Shown here one piece after another: positions 24,376-34,743 of a DNA stretch of 64,000 nt (the stretch's first letter is position 1; each line of letters starts with the position of its first letter). A model generated the notes under the pieces. It was not told the DNA's origin. It searched no databases and saw only the letters and a list, made by a program, of their open reading frames with translations. Origin of the DNA: Prostheceraeus crozeri (Eukaryota > Platyhelminthes > Polycladida > Euryleptidae); contig CAJQUW010016973.1 of assembly GCA_907163375.1 (NCBI GenBank), forward strand, positions 1 to 64,000, given 5' to 3'. Both the position numbers and the translations under genes were made by a program.

Positions 24376-25797
24376 CAGGTGTCTGCGCAAATTTGAATGA
24401 AAGTTTCTTGGTGTTTTCCAGGATTTTCAGGGTAAAATTCATTTTCCAGGTTTTCTAGGGAAATTTACCAAAAATCAGGAGTCAAATTTGAACGAAAATT
24501 TCCAGACTTTCTGCAAGGAAATTTTACTCAAATGCACACGTCAAATTTAAGAGAAAAATTCCGGGAAAAATCTACCCTAAGTTCTGTGGCTAAGGAGCTT
24601 ACATACCATAAAATTAATATTATTGACGAAAAAAATTTGAAGTGGCGTGAAATTGGTTGAATTTTTAAGGCGCAGGTGATTCCAAATAAAAAATGCCAAT
24701 ATATTAATCAGACGGCTACATTGTATTTCTAGAAAAAAAATAAAATACAATCGATCGTAACAAATTTAAAGCTTGCGGATTGAGGAGAACTAAATAGAGA
24801 GTGTAACAATCAATAACGAAAAATTTAGGACTTAACAATGAAATGCAACAATTAACGGAATATCTGTAAAGTTCACTCTATAATAAAATGCAACACGGTG
24901 AACGTCAGAGCGTTGTCATTAAGATAAGATCATTTGAACTGAAGCATTGCAGCGTGAATTCGTGGAAGACCAAGAGCCAGAAAGAGGAACATAATGATTG
25001 GTGTGCTGCATATGCATGAGAGTAATCACTATCTGCTTAAGAGAATGACACTGAGAAGAATTGACCGAGGAAAGCTCATTGGCACACGACGTGTCGGGAA
25101 TAATATATCTACATATTGAAAACCTACTTGAAATGTGTTTGAAAAATTTCGATATTAGCCTCGGATCGGATCATTCGGAACATGTCTGGTGCCTAAATGA
25201 AGTGCATAGTTTATCACCACTTTGCGTCAGTAGATTCAGCCACACGGCAATCAAGTGTGTAATAGCATTAGTCTTAGATTACGGCTCCTAGTTCCCCATA
25301 CCACACGACGTTAATGAGGGAGTCTACAGCTCATAGTCTATCATACCACACGACGTTAATGAAAGAATTTACAACTTCTAGTTCACCATACCGCGCAGCG
25401 TTTATGAGGAAATTCACAGCTACTAATTCACCATACTGTACAACGATTAGGAGTTCGACAACAGTCCAAAGTTAAACATAGCACGCAATTCAGCCTCATT
25501 CATGTTGTATACGTCATGATAGGAGATTCCAGTCACTGAAATATTCTAAAAAAATTGTATGAGAATGAAAGCCATAATTGTAACAAGTAAGTAGAGATAT
25601 GAAGAATAAAATCTGGAAAAGTAGAAAACACTTCAGCTATTAAGTAAGTATGACTTCAATAACTTGCAATTGGTGTTTTAATTAGTCTCAAAATTTCCAG
25701 GAGTTTTCCAGGGTAAAATTTCATTTTCCATGAGTTTTCCAGGGTAAAATTCATTTTCCAGGGTAAAATTCATTTTCCAGGGGGCGCGGACACCCTT
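24376..25797 (+). mobile_element. Non-autonomous DNA transposon, copy 2 (6-bp TSD)
   Basis: This is a second copy of the element at 2300-3689, in the same orientation. It starts CAGGTGTCTGCGC and ends GCGCGGACACCCTT, flanked by TCAATA on both sides (24370-24375 and 25798-25803). It shares the 45-bp minisatellite and a 76-codon open frame with copy 1, with few substitutions. Near the right end the words TTTTCCAGGGTAAAATTCA are repeated about four times. The distinct six-base duplications show that the copies inserted independently. This copy lies in the giant intron and copy 1 in the next intron, so the pair brackets the Tudor-3 exon. Confidence 0.85.
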
Positions 25798-26247
25798 TCA
25801 ATATCATTCCCATTGACATTCTTTAACAAACTAAGATAGTCTACCTGGTAAAGTCCATATAGTAATATAGGGCCTACTGTAAGATGAAGATTGAACGGAA
25901 CAGTCGGTTCACAGAGTGAAAATTGGATACGAGAGAAACTAAATTAGTTTGATTTAGCTTGTTGAATTAATTGTAGAATAATTTTCAAACAATTCTTCAT
26001 CTCATTCACCACTGTATTCACCGTTTAGTAAAATTCCCTCCGATTTTCCGAATTTCCGTTACTGCGGAATTTCTGCAGAGAATGGGAACACTGGTTGATA
26101 TCAATTGTAGTTAATCCATTAACTGCATAATTTATTGTCTGATAACTGAATTAAGATAGCTGCTTTTGTTATAAGTTTTAAATTAAACTAAGTACGTCAT
26201 ATCATGATATTTCCTCATCTTTATCAAATCGTTAGTTAAACATTTAA

Positions 26248-28673
26248 CACTAGAAATACCAAGCGGTCAAAAATGACCGTTATTATATTTTGACTCAATT
26301 TTTTTACAAGTTAAAAGCTTTTGACAAAAATGAGGTTTGGTGACTTTTAATCATTATTCAACATCTACAAATACCCAGAGAATTTTTTTTAAAATTCCTT
26401 TGTATATTGCTATTTGAATATGATTTGCCTATAAATACCAAGCGGTCAGATTTGACCGCAAAGACAAATTAAACATTTTCGAGGCAAACTTGCTTCTATC
26501 ATTCTCAATTATCTGCGCATTGGCTGCGTCGTCACGTCAAAGGAATCGACTTTCTTTTATACCAGCCTGTCACGCGCTTCGTTCGATCGTCTCACACCAA
26601 TCTGGTCGCTGCTACCGTCATACAATGACGGCATCAAATGTGAGCTTGTAAGAGATTGGCTGTCGTTCTGTCTCATTGTCTGCACAGCAGTAAAGGCGTA
26701 TTTCACACACTGTCTCAGTTGGCTTCCAGACATTCGTTCATTCGACCTGAAAATGGCAAGGCGAAGGTTGACGGTTGAGGAAATGATTCGGAGACTGCAG
26801 GACATCCCTTCGGATGAATCTGAGGAAGAACTATCCAATGAAGAAGATGATGGAGAAGAGGAAGAAGATGGGCCAATACCAGAAGCTGTTAGTGCTGCAA
26901 ATTCTGATAGTGAAGAAAGTACAACGCAGTCAAGTGGCGAAGAGAGCTCTGAAAGTGAAGATCACGGCATCAAGCGAAATACTTTGACCTCTCGTGCTGG
27001 TATCGAATGGAGGAGCATAACCGGACAAGTTGGGGCTGCAGGTCGAGCTCCTGCTTTGAATGTATTTCGGCGGCGCGCTGGACCAACACCCTTTGCTGAC
27101 CGCCATTGCAGTACTCCACTTTCGTGTTTCAAGCTTTTTGTTGACCAACCCATGCTTCGTACAATTCAACGGTACACAGAGATCCAAGCGAAGAAATCTG
27201 AACCTGATTTCAACGTTTCTGTTGAAGATATCGAAAAGTTTATTGGACTCCAACTTGCACGAGGAATTTTGACTGCTAAAAATACCGCACTGCTGTTTTC
27301 ATGGGACAAAGAGTGGGGACATTCATTTTACAAGACAACAATGGCAAGAAACCGATTTATTGCTATAATGAAGCACATACGCTTTGACGAAAAGTCTAGA
27401 AGAAGAGATCGCTTACGCATGGACAAGTTTTGTCATGTGTCTGAGATTTGGAACGCTTTTATAGAAAACTGTCAGCGTTGTTATATCCCGGATTCAAATC
27501 TCACAATAGACGAGCAGCTTTTCCCATGCAAAAGCAGGTGCCCGTTTACTCAATTCATGGCCTCAAAGCCCGACAAATATGGCATCAAGTTCTGGATGCT
27601 CACGGATTCGAAAAACAGTTACCTCTTCAATTCCATTCCTTATCTTGACAAGGAAGACCGGCCTTCATGCACTGATGTACCAGCTTTTGTGTGCATGAAA
27701 CTTCTGGAGCCTGTCTTCGACCATGGTTACAATGTGACGTGTGACTCATATTTCACTTCTTTCAATTTGGCTGCGAAATTGAAGAGTCGACGGACAACTT
27801 AGCTCGGTACTATTAGAAAGCAGAGGAGAGAAGTGCCCGACTGCGAATCAGTTTTGAAAAACCGACCCGTTTTTTCGACTGAAGTGTTCGTCAGTGATTC
27901 AACAACCCTCACGGCATACAAAGCGAAGAAGTCGAGAATTGTCTATGTTCTCAGTTCGATGCACAACACTGTGAAAGTTGACCAACAACATCCGAAGCGC
28001 CTACAAGAGACGGTGAAATTTTACAACGAAACAAAGGCCGGTGTTGACGTACTTGACCAAATGGCGAGGTACCACACATCGAAAACTGGAACACGAAGAT
28101 GGCCGATGGCCGTTTTTTCAATCTTCTTGACCTCGCTGCCATCAATGCACTGATCATTTTCAAACTCACAACTGGTGAGAACATTTGAAGAAGAAAATTT
28201 CTTCTTCACCTGATAAAGGAATTATGCGATTCGCATCCCTCCGATCTTGATGCTGGTGACATGTCTCCTGAGCTACAATCCCCAAGTGACTCTCTACTGC
28301 GAATTCGACGACAATGTCAGCTGCAGGCATGCAAAAACAAATCATCCTGCATTTGCATGCAGTGCAAAAAAGTGTGTTGTGGGCGACATACCGCCACAAA
28401 AAAGCAGTTTGTTTGGTGCGATGATTGCAAACACCAGGCCTAGACTTGCTTAGCAACATGTATTAATCAAATACAGTTCAAATTTCAAATTATTAATTCT
28501 TCTAAGTCTCATCGATTGACGTGCAATATAAGAAATCAAACATATCAGATAGGTGTGCCCAAAATGCGAAGTAACTTACAGAAATCTAATGGGAAATTCA
28601 ATGAAATAACATTCGCGCTCAAAATTGACCGCTTGGTAACAATAGGCAAATCATTTTCTTGGTATTTCTAGTG
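26248..28673 (+). mobile_element. piggyBac transposon B, nearly full length
   Basis: It is 2426 bp, flanked by TTAA (26244-26247, 28674-28677). Ends: CACTAGAAATACCAAGCGG on the left, and the right reads CTTGGTATTTCTAGTG. Near both ends CGGTCA and TGACCG words form small palindromes (CGGTCAAAAATGACCG at about 26267), likely transposase-binding sites. It carries one transposase gene on the plus strand that is almost complete. Compared with piggyBac A it is much younger. It lies in the giant Tudor intron, transcribed opposite to the host gene. Confidence 0.95.
26753..28443 (+). pseudogene. piggyBac B transposase, lightly broken
   Basis: The acidic N-terminus (SDESEEELSNEEDDGEEEED) begins at the first ATG after the 5' end, where piggyBac proteins carry an acidic tail. 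The dimerisation domain and RNase-H-like core follow. Catalytic Asp candidates are in SNLTIDEQLFPCK, VTCDSYFTSFNL and GVDVLDQMARYHTSKTG, with the conserved Trp in RRWPMAVF. A C-terminal cross-brace zinc finger (CQLQACKNKSSCICMQCKK and WCDDCKHQ) closes it. An in-frame TAG at 27800-27802 follows ...KSRRTT; a frame change follows near 28110; and a TGA near 28187 precedes RRKFLLHLIKELCDS. Otherwise the sequence reads well, so loss of function is recent. The usual TVDN-type second motif is here CDSYFTS. Confidence 0.9.
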
Positions 28674-28677
28674 TTAA

Positions 28678-30208
28678 AGACAAAGTTAACGCTTGGAAGG
28701 AGTAATAAACGATGTCAGCACTGATAAAACTATCGTTCAAGATCAAACATATCGAACCTTTATTCATAAAAACAAAAAACAAGAACCTATTTGAGTTTCA
28801 ATCTACTAGCAATCAAAAAAGAGACTAACAAATAACTGCATCTAACAATAAGAAGAAAACAACAGCAATTAGCATATACGAATAGAGGTGACTTAGGTCC
28901 ACAGAATTAAATATTTTGTTTATCTGCTTCGGTTTGCTAGAAGTGTGATTAATACGAAATGGACGGCACATTGAGGAACCTATTAGGTGGGCAGAAAGGA
29001 ATTCCTAATACCTTACAGAGATAGGAAAAAAAGTCGTGCGTCGCTTGCGGATTAATGTGAGTTCCAGCGAAGTGCTTCGATTGCCAAAATTCCTTCAGAT
29101 TCGAAGAATTCAGATCATTGCCCACAAGTTTTCTCCATAATGTTGACCCTTCCGATCATTATTAAAGAAAGTAGCAGGCGTACGAAAATTAGTTCACTTG
29201 ATGATTTCACGTCCTCTCCTCGGCATTGCTCACTGTATAGTGCACACATTGAATCGAAGCCACACATCGATGTTTGTTTTGGTGTGTGCGAAGTGATAGC
29301 ACAGCACAGCACGCATCTCTCACTGGCTCTGGTGTCCTTTGCTGACAGCTTATTGTTTGCCATTTCCAATAGCAAGCGATACACGAATTATCCATTCGAG
29401 AAGGAGCAAGTTGTGTGATGTGCCATTTCGATATTAAGGTTACATACAATTCTTCCTTTCTAGGAAACCGAAGCGCGCGCAGATGAATCTAATTCTGTGC
29501 TTAGGACAGTTTAGAAATAGTTGCTTTAGCTTGTTCATTTATGTTCTATGTGTCACTTATCAAGTTCTGTCGTTTTGTTTTCAGTGCCTCTAATTCTGCC
29601 ACTAACTAGTTGTTAGTAGTTTAGGACATTGACTTTAACACTACTAATCACATTAATTCCTCCAATTCCCTGAAGCGTATACACGCTGACATCATAGATA
29701 GTCCTGAATCTCTAAACTTTAACAGGGATGCAGTCATGGCACTCTTTCCCTTGGTACAATACGAAAATTCCCAATCATTATTTTTTTTCAGTAACAAAGA
29801 AATTGAAACTTGGTTTCCATGGAAACAATGAAAATTGCATATGTAACTAATTTTAACGGACCTTTATGCTATTATCCCAATGTCATCATGATCAAAGCGA
29901 TATACAGAAATATCAATCCGCTTGATTTCCAGATGACTTTAGGTGACTTATACTCATTTCACCCCATAACCCATTCCACCCCACCCTTACCCATATTGCA
30001 AACTGATACTGTGGCATTCTATGTAAGACTTAGCAGTTTTTGAAGTGGGCCTGCTGCTTTGTTGCGCAACAAATTTTATTTGCTGTCACGCAAGGCAAGC
30101 TAGAATTACCTGTGGGTGATTTTTTAGCACAGCAACATGTCGGCTATCTACACGAAATAGCGGCTTTGATCGAATGCATCTTCATCATTTACAAAGCTCG
30201 CTCGATTT
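28678..30208. other. Intron stretch without recognised genes
   Basis: Short open frames occur on both strands (for example 29115-29449) but overlap each other, lack family resemblance and have no matching splice sites. I see no terminal inverted repeats here. Confidence 0.5.
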
Positions 30209-30537
30209 ACAGTCCGTTTCCAAAATCGTTGCGTAACCCGAAAAGCTCTTTTATCTCTTGCTTATTCTCATCAATTTTAACCGTAAGCTGCTTAAGCTCA
30301 TGTAATTGATTACTGAACTTATTCATTTGGTCAGCCGAGACACTTGCTTGGTTTAGGAAACAGTGTGGTGTGCCTAACTACAGTCCATTTCCTAAATCGT
30401 TGCACAGCACAAGAAATTCTTATATCTTTTGTATATTCTCAAAATTTAATCGCATGCTGACAATCGATCAATAAACTTATTTACTTGGTCAGCTGAGACA
30501 CTTGGTTCAGGAAACATAGTGGTGTGGTTTGCCTAAT
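30209..30537 (+). repeat. Diverged tandem repeat, two units of about 165 bp
   Basis: TTACAGTCCGTTTCCAAAAT begins one unit and CTACAGTCCATTTCCTAAAT begins the next; both contain ATCGTTGC, GGTCAGC-GAGACACTTG and end in GTGGTGTG-GCCTAA. The two units differ at many positions, so the duplication is old. No coding sense was seen. Confidence 0.6.
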
Positions 30538-30967
30538 TAAATGAAGTAATTAGTGATTGTCTGCTTTGTTACTTTCACGATGCTATTTCATATCAATATC
30601 ATGTTGGCCCTCGTGTCACTCATTCTCTTTTTCATTATTGATGAGCTGCTCCATTTATCGGACGCAACGCAAGCGTCGACATTCCTACGGCGTGAAGGAA
30701 ATGCTATTGTTTGCTGTGAACAGGTGCAGAGACGAGACAAGACCTTGTCTGATCCGAGATTCGAATTTCTACTGACCTCAAGTGAGGGAAATGATGACTC
30801 ACGCAATGGCTGACTATGGGAATAATACAAATTTGAAGTTAGTCAGTGAACGGATGGGCCGATTTTGATAAAACTTACATATTCTTGGAGCTGATAACAC
30901 CAGCACTATTTTAAACCCAAACTCGAAAGCACTAGCGTTAATACGACAGAAGTTGCTAAGTTGTGTG

Positions 30968-31572
30968 CAGGGGCCAGCAAAAATTAATTGCAATTAATTG
31001 ATTGTTTAGTTGATGCAATTACAATTAATTGATTTTGGAGGATGAAATTATTGCAATTATTTTCTTGACAAATTCACGTAACTATGGCTACAATAAGTAA
31101 CAATGCTTGCTTTTTCCAGCTACGGAAATCACACGAGTACACGACACAAAAAAAGCTAAAGGTCTTAAAAAGCTCGTTCATACTGTATTTCGTTTTCGAA
31201 GGGTACAGTACATAATATCAATATTCACAACTTGTCCTAAGTTTGACCTTAGAGGTTAGTAAATGGTATAATCATTGATAGTCTATCAGACAAGCAACTC
31301 AGATGACTCATTTATATCACAATGCGAATGATACTACCGTAGTTTCGAGCTCTTAATTCCTTTATATACTAGATAATAGATTATATACTATACTTAAATC
31401 TTTTATATACTAGGATAAAAGTGAGGTCAACTTCAACAACATCAGAATTTAACTCAGAAAATAATTGCAATTAATTGCAATAAATGATTGTAGTGTATCA
31501 CCAATTAAAAATTATCGATTTCTACCAGCACAATTAATTTCGAACATCCCAATTAACTTTTGCTGGCCCCTG
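30968..31572. mobile_element. hAT MITE with perfect 8-bp TSD
   Basis: The left end CAGGGGCCAGCAAAAATTAA and the right end TTAACTTTTGCTGGCCCCTG are inverse. GTTGTGTG lies immediately outside both ends (30960-30967 and 31573-31580), an exact 8-bp duplication as hAT transposases make. The subterminal sequence is rich in TTAATTGCAATTAATTG repeats. It is 605 bp with no coding capacity. Confidence 0.9.
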
Positions 31573-32700
31573 GTTGTGTGCAGTTGACTGTTGTTGAACA
31601 TTGTTAACAGTGGCGTAAAATTAGGTAAAAGTATAAATTGAATGATATTGCACAAATTGATGTCCGAATTCGAAAAAAATTATACCATCTGAAAGCCTAA
31701 CACGAGCCTGATTCAATGGTGATAATCTTAATTTTCTGTATTGCATAGTTTCGTCTGTAGGTGTCGGTGAACGAATTGACCAAACATCCATACTTTTAAG
31801 TCTGCTGACCACAGCTGACCAGACAAAACCTAAACGCTTTGCCAAATTAAAGTGCTTGACACAACCTTTCACATGGCACAAAGGTTGCTGAAATTGAGCA
31901 TCTTCATCAATGAGAAAATCTTGGGAGATTTTTTTAGCATCAATTTTTCGGTAAAACCTATTTATACTGCATATATTTGTACATTCAACGAATCTTAAAA
32001 TCTTTACATCATGATGAAGCTGAGTGATAGCTCACACTGTCTGTCAGTTTTCACAAAAAAAATTCTGTCGTCTTTATGTTAAAATCCTGCATCAAAGAAA
32101 ACACTCAATTTGATGAGAACACTCACATCTCCCACACACTACATTTCAGAATGTTAACAATGTTCAGATTATCACATAAGCTATTGTAGGAGTATCTGAC
32201 CTCAGTAAACAGGTTTTGACGTTTATGCCAGATATGTTTGTGACTGATCCTTTGTGTATCTATTTTTATTGAACTTTGACTCTCCATAAGTCTGGTGTAA
32301 ATAATATGTACTTTCATATTGAGCATTGTAGCTGTTTTTAGTAACATCACGTTAATTTTTAAAATGGGCCGCACCTACTCCTTTTTGGGTCAATTTTGAT
32401 CAAATTAGTGCCATAGTGCTCAGAAAAGTCAGCTTTACAAAATGAGCTGGTGTTGAAAGCGATTTGAAATGTTTCGATTTTATTGACCACCTCTATTATT
32501 CAGCATTCTAATTAAAGACACACAAATTAATGAAGTCCTTTTGGCTTATTACTATTACATTATATTCTCCTTTAATCCATTGAATATTTAAGGGAAGATA
32601 TTATTTTAATTCGCCTTGAGCACTCAAATATATTAAAAACACAGGAAATTCAAAATATGACAGACAAAAACACTTTTGCAGCCCTAATATCAAGACTCAC

Positions 32701-34659
32701 CTTTTGATGACTGGGTCTCTGCGTTCCGGAGTAGGAGCCTTTCCCCTAGGAGGAGAACAAATTTTTGATTTCACTGACTCAACATCAATTTGTTTGTCAA
32801 CCAGTTTCTGTTGAATGAGGTGCTCCGCGAAAGACGGCACCTCAGACGAGTACATATTCACCAACAGTACCTTCTCATCGAATGTCTTGTCGAAAACAAT
32901 ATCCAATCCTTGAATAAATATTTCTCCATTGGTCAGCAATTCTTCCATCACCAACTTACATTTGTCAGAATATTCACTCCTTCCTCCAGCAGGTTTAATG
33001 CCAGCGATTTTGCATGGAATTGCTAGCGCTGACTCATTGAATACTTCTTTAGGACAATCCTGACCGAATTTCCTCAAAGATGATAGGGGCAGCACATCCA
33101 CATTTCCGTAGTCCAAGAAGTATACTACAGCCTTATCACCCTGGATACTTTTTATGATCGCTCTAAATAATGAGCCGTAATATGGAGCACAAACAAAGTC
33201 TCCAACTTTAAAATCTTTTGTTGACTCGAAATCGCTGCAATTGCCTACAATATTATCGAATGCACTGGCCTTTTCATTCGCCAAGTACATTGGAGTCACA
33301 ATGACAAAATCAGCGGCTGGAAATTCTTTCGGTTGACAACATGTTTCTTTGTTCAGATAATTGTGGTAATTTACGAATGATTGAAAATTCAGTGACAATC
33401 CATTAGAAGTGCCGTCAACTTTACTTCCTGTTGGAGGGGGAGAGGCGGCTGCAGCTCCATTTTCATTGGAATAACTAGCATCAGTGTCCATATTAATAGT
33501 GCAAACTTTGGACATTTCGTCATACTCCATTACTTCCCCATCAACAGTGAAATGTGCACCGATACTAGGATCATAATTGTTTATCTTGTCTTCAAACATC
33601 TTTTCACTATTTTTGTTGCCCAACCTACATTTAACAAACATTGCTGGTCGCAACAACACATGCTGCTCATCGAGAGGATAAACGTGATTTGTTTTTATGC
33701 TGATCACTTCTTCATTTCCATAATCAATAAAGAGTACTTTCACTTCTTCATTTTGATAGCTCAAAACATGAGCCCGGAAGTATATTTGGTCGTAGGGAGC
33801 TGCAACATAGCTTGCAATTGTTGGAGGGGTGACCCTAGTATGAGCACCTTTGCCGTCTAGAGCATCATAGTGGTTATGAACTTCTCCCAATATATCAGGA
33901 CATTCTATTTGACAGGATATGTCCGAGTTCAAGTCTTTCAAAGAACTAATGTCCACAAAAAAATTAACTTTTTCGCCTTTGCTGAACGATTTTTTTGGAG
34001 GAGATAACTTTAGTAGTTGACGAGATGGACCAGCGTTGAAAGGCTTGCCTCCAAACTCACTTTTCCTCTGATTGATTGCTTTCTGATTTAATCGATCACC
34101 GTATGACGTTACGGGTTCGGATAATCGTCCTTTCCTTACTAAAGCGGAAGTATCATTTCCTAGCCTTTCAGAAATTCCAGCAGACAGTTGATCCTTGCTG
34201 ATGCTCAATCTAGTATGAGGAGGTGGAGTTTTTAATAGAGCTGGACGAGGACTTCCAGTTTCCACAGAGCTTGGAGGGAATCTCGCCGGAGCATTTGAGC
34301 GAGATGTTGCCACAGTGGTAGAGCCACCACGACCCATACCTAGAATTCCACCTCTCTTGGTTGTTTCAGGTACGTTTTTCTCGGGAGAGTTGATAGTTGA
34401 TGCGGATTTTGAATGAGGCTTCTTGTCTGCAATCTGAACAGATAGCTTATGACCAGCAAACTGAAATCCATGGAACGTTGTGACAGCGGTTTCTGCCTCG
34501 GATCTGCTACCGTATCCAACGAATGCCATTGTATTATCGTATAGTGGATTTTTCGGCAATATTATGCATTTGGTAACCTCACCACAACTGCTAAACAATT
34601 CTCTAAGGATCACGTCGGTAACGTTGTGAGAAACGCCTCTGACCATAACATCCGTAGAC
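32701..34659 (-). CDS. Tudor protein, exon with RRM and two Tudor domains (5' part outside)
   Basis: A single 1959-bp exon runs from an acceptor (TCTTTTTCAG, ending at 34660) to a GTGAGT donor (from 32700). It opens inside an RNA-recognition motif: RNP2-like VMVRGVSHN and RNP1-like MAFVGYGS, about residues 1-80 of the exon. A Ser/Pro/Lys-rich linker follows (about 80-225). Two extended Tudor domains come next, with cores YFRAHVLSYQNEEVKVLFI-DYGNEE and LFRAIIKSIQGDKAVVYFL-DYGNVD. The DYGN turns and aromatic residues are those of methyl-arginine readers. Joined to the next exons, the visible protein is about 950 residues: RRM, Tudor x3, coiled coil. Vreteno of insects has RRM, MYND and two Tudors and acts in piRNA biogenesis; no MYND cysteines are seen here. 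TDRD10 (RRM plus one Tudor) is another relative. The role in piRNA/nuage assembly is inferred from the family. The start codon lies in an upstream exon. Confidence 0.9.
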
Positions 34660-34743
34660 CTGAAAAAGAGGAATAGCATCACACATGCAATCAGTTAAAT
34701 CAAAATATAGTATCTTAGTAATGTTCAGTACCAAATGATAATA

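Larger units (their letters stand above)
8419..32700 (-). other. Tudor gene giant intron, 24.3 kb, filled with transposons
   Basis: The donor is GTGAGT at 32700 downward and the acceptor AG is at 8420-8419. Because the exons on both sides meet in phase, no further exon is required between them. Contents from left: unique sequence 8419-9730, a small MITE 9731-10120, the piggyBac nest 10150-20557, unique sequence 20562-22147, a TTAA-flanked MITE 22152-22530, unique sequence 22535-24370, the 6-bp-TSD element 24376-25797, a second piggyBac 26248-28673, sequence without clear features 28678-30208, a diverged tandem repeat 30209-30537, a hAT MITE 30968-31572, and unique sequence to the donor. I saw nothing else gene-like in the unique stretches. 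Confidence 0.8.

Noticed and set aside
28960-29450. Overlapping frames on both strands as possible exons
   Set aside because: No family resemblance, no phase-compatible splice sites, and the intron needs no exon.
31621-31955. Minus-strand open frame with CHVKGCVKHFNLAKRLGF as a possible Tudor-gene exon
   Set aside because: The exons at 32701 and 8418 already join in exact phase, the donor would be weak, and the peptide has no Tudor or linker character. It might be an old transposon scrap.
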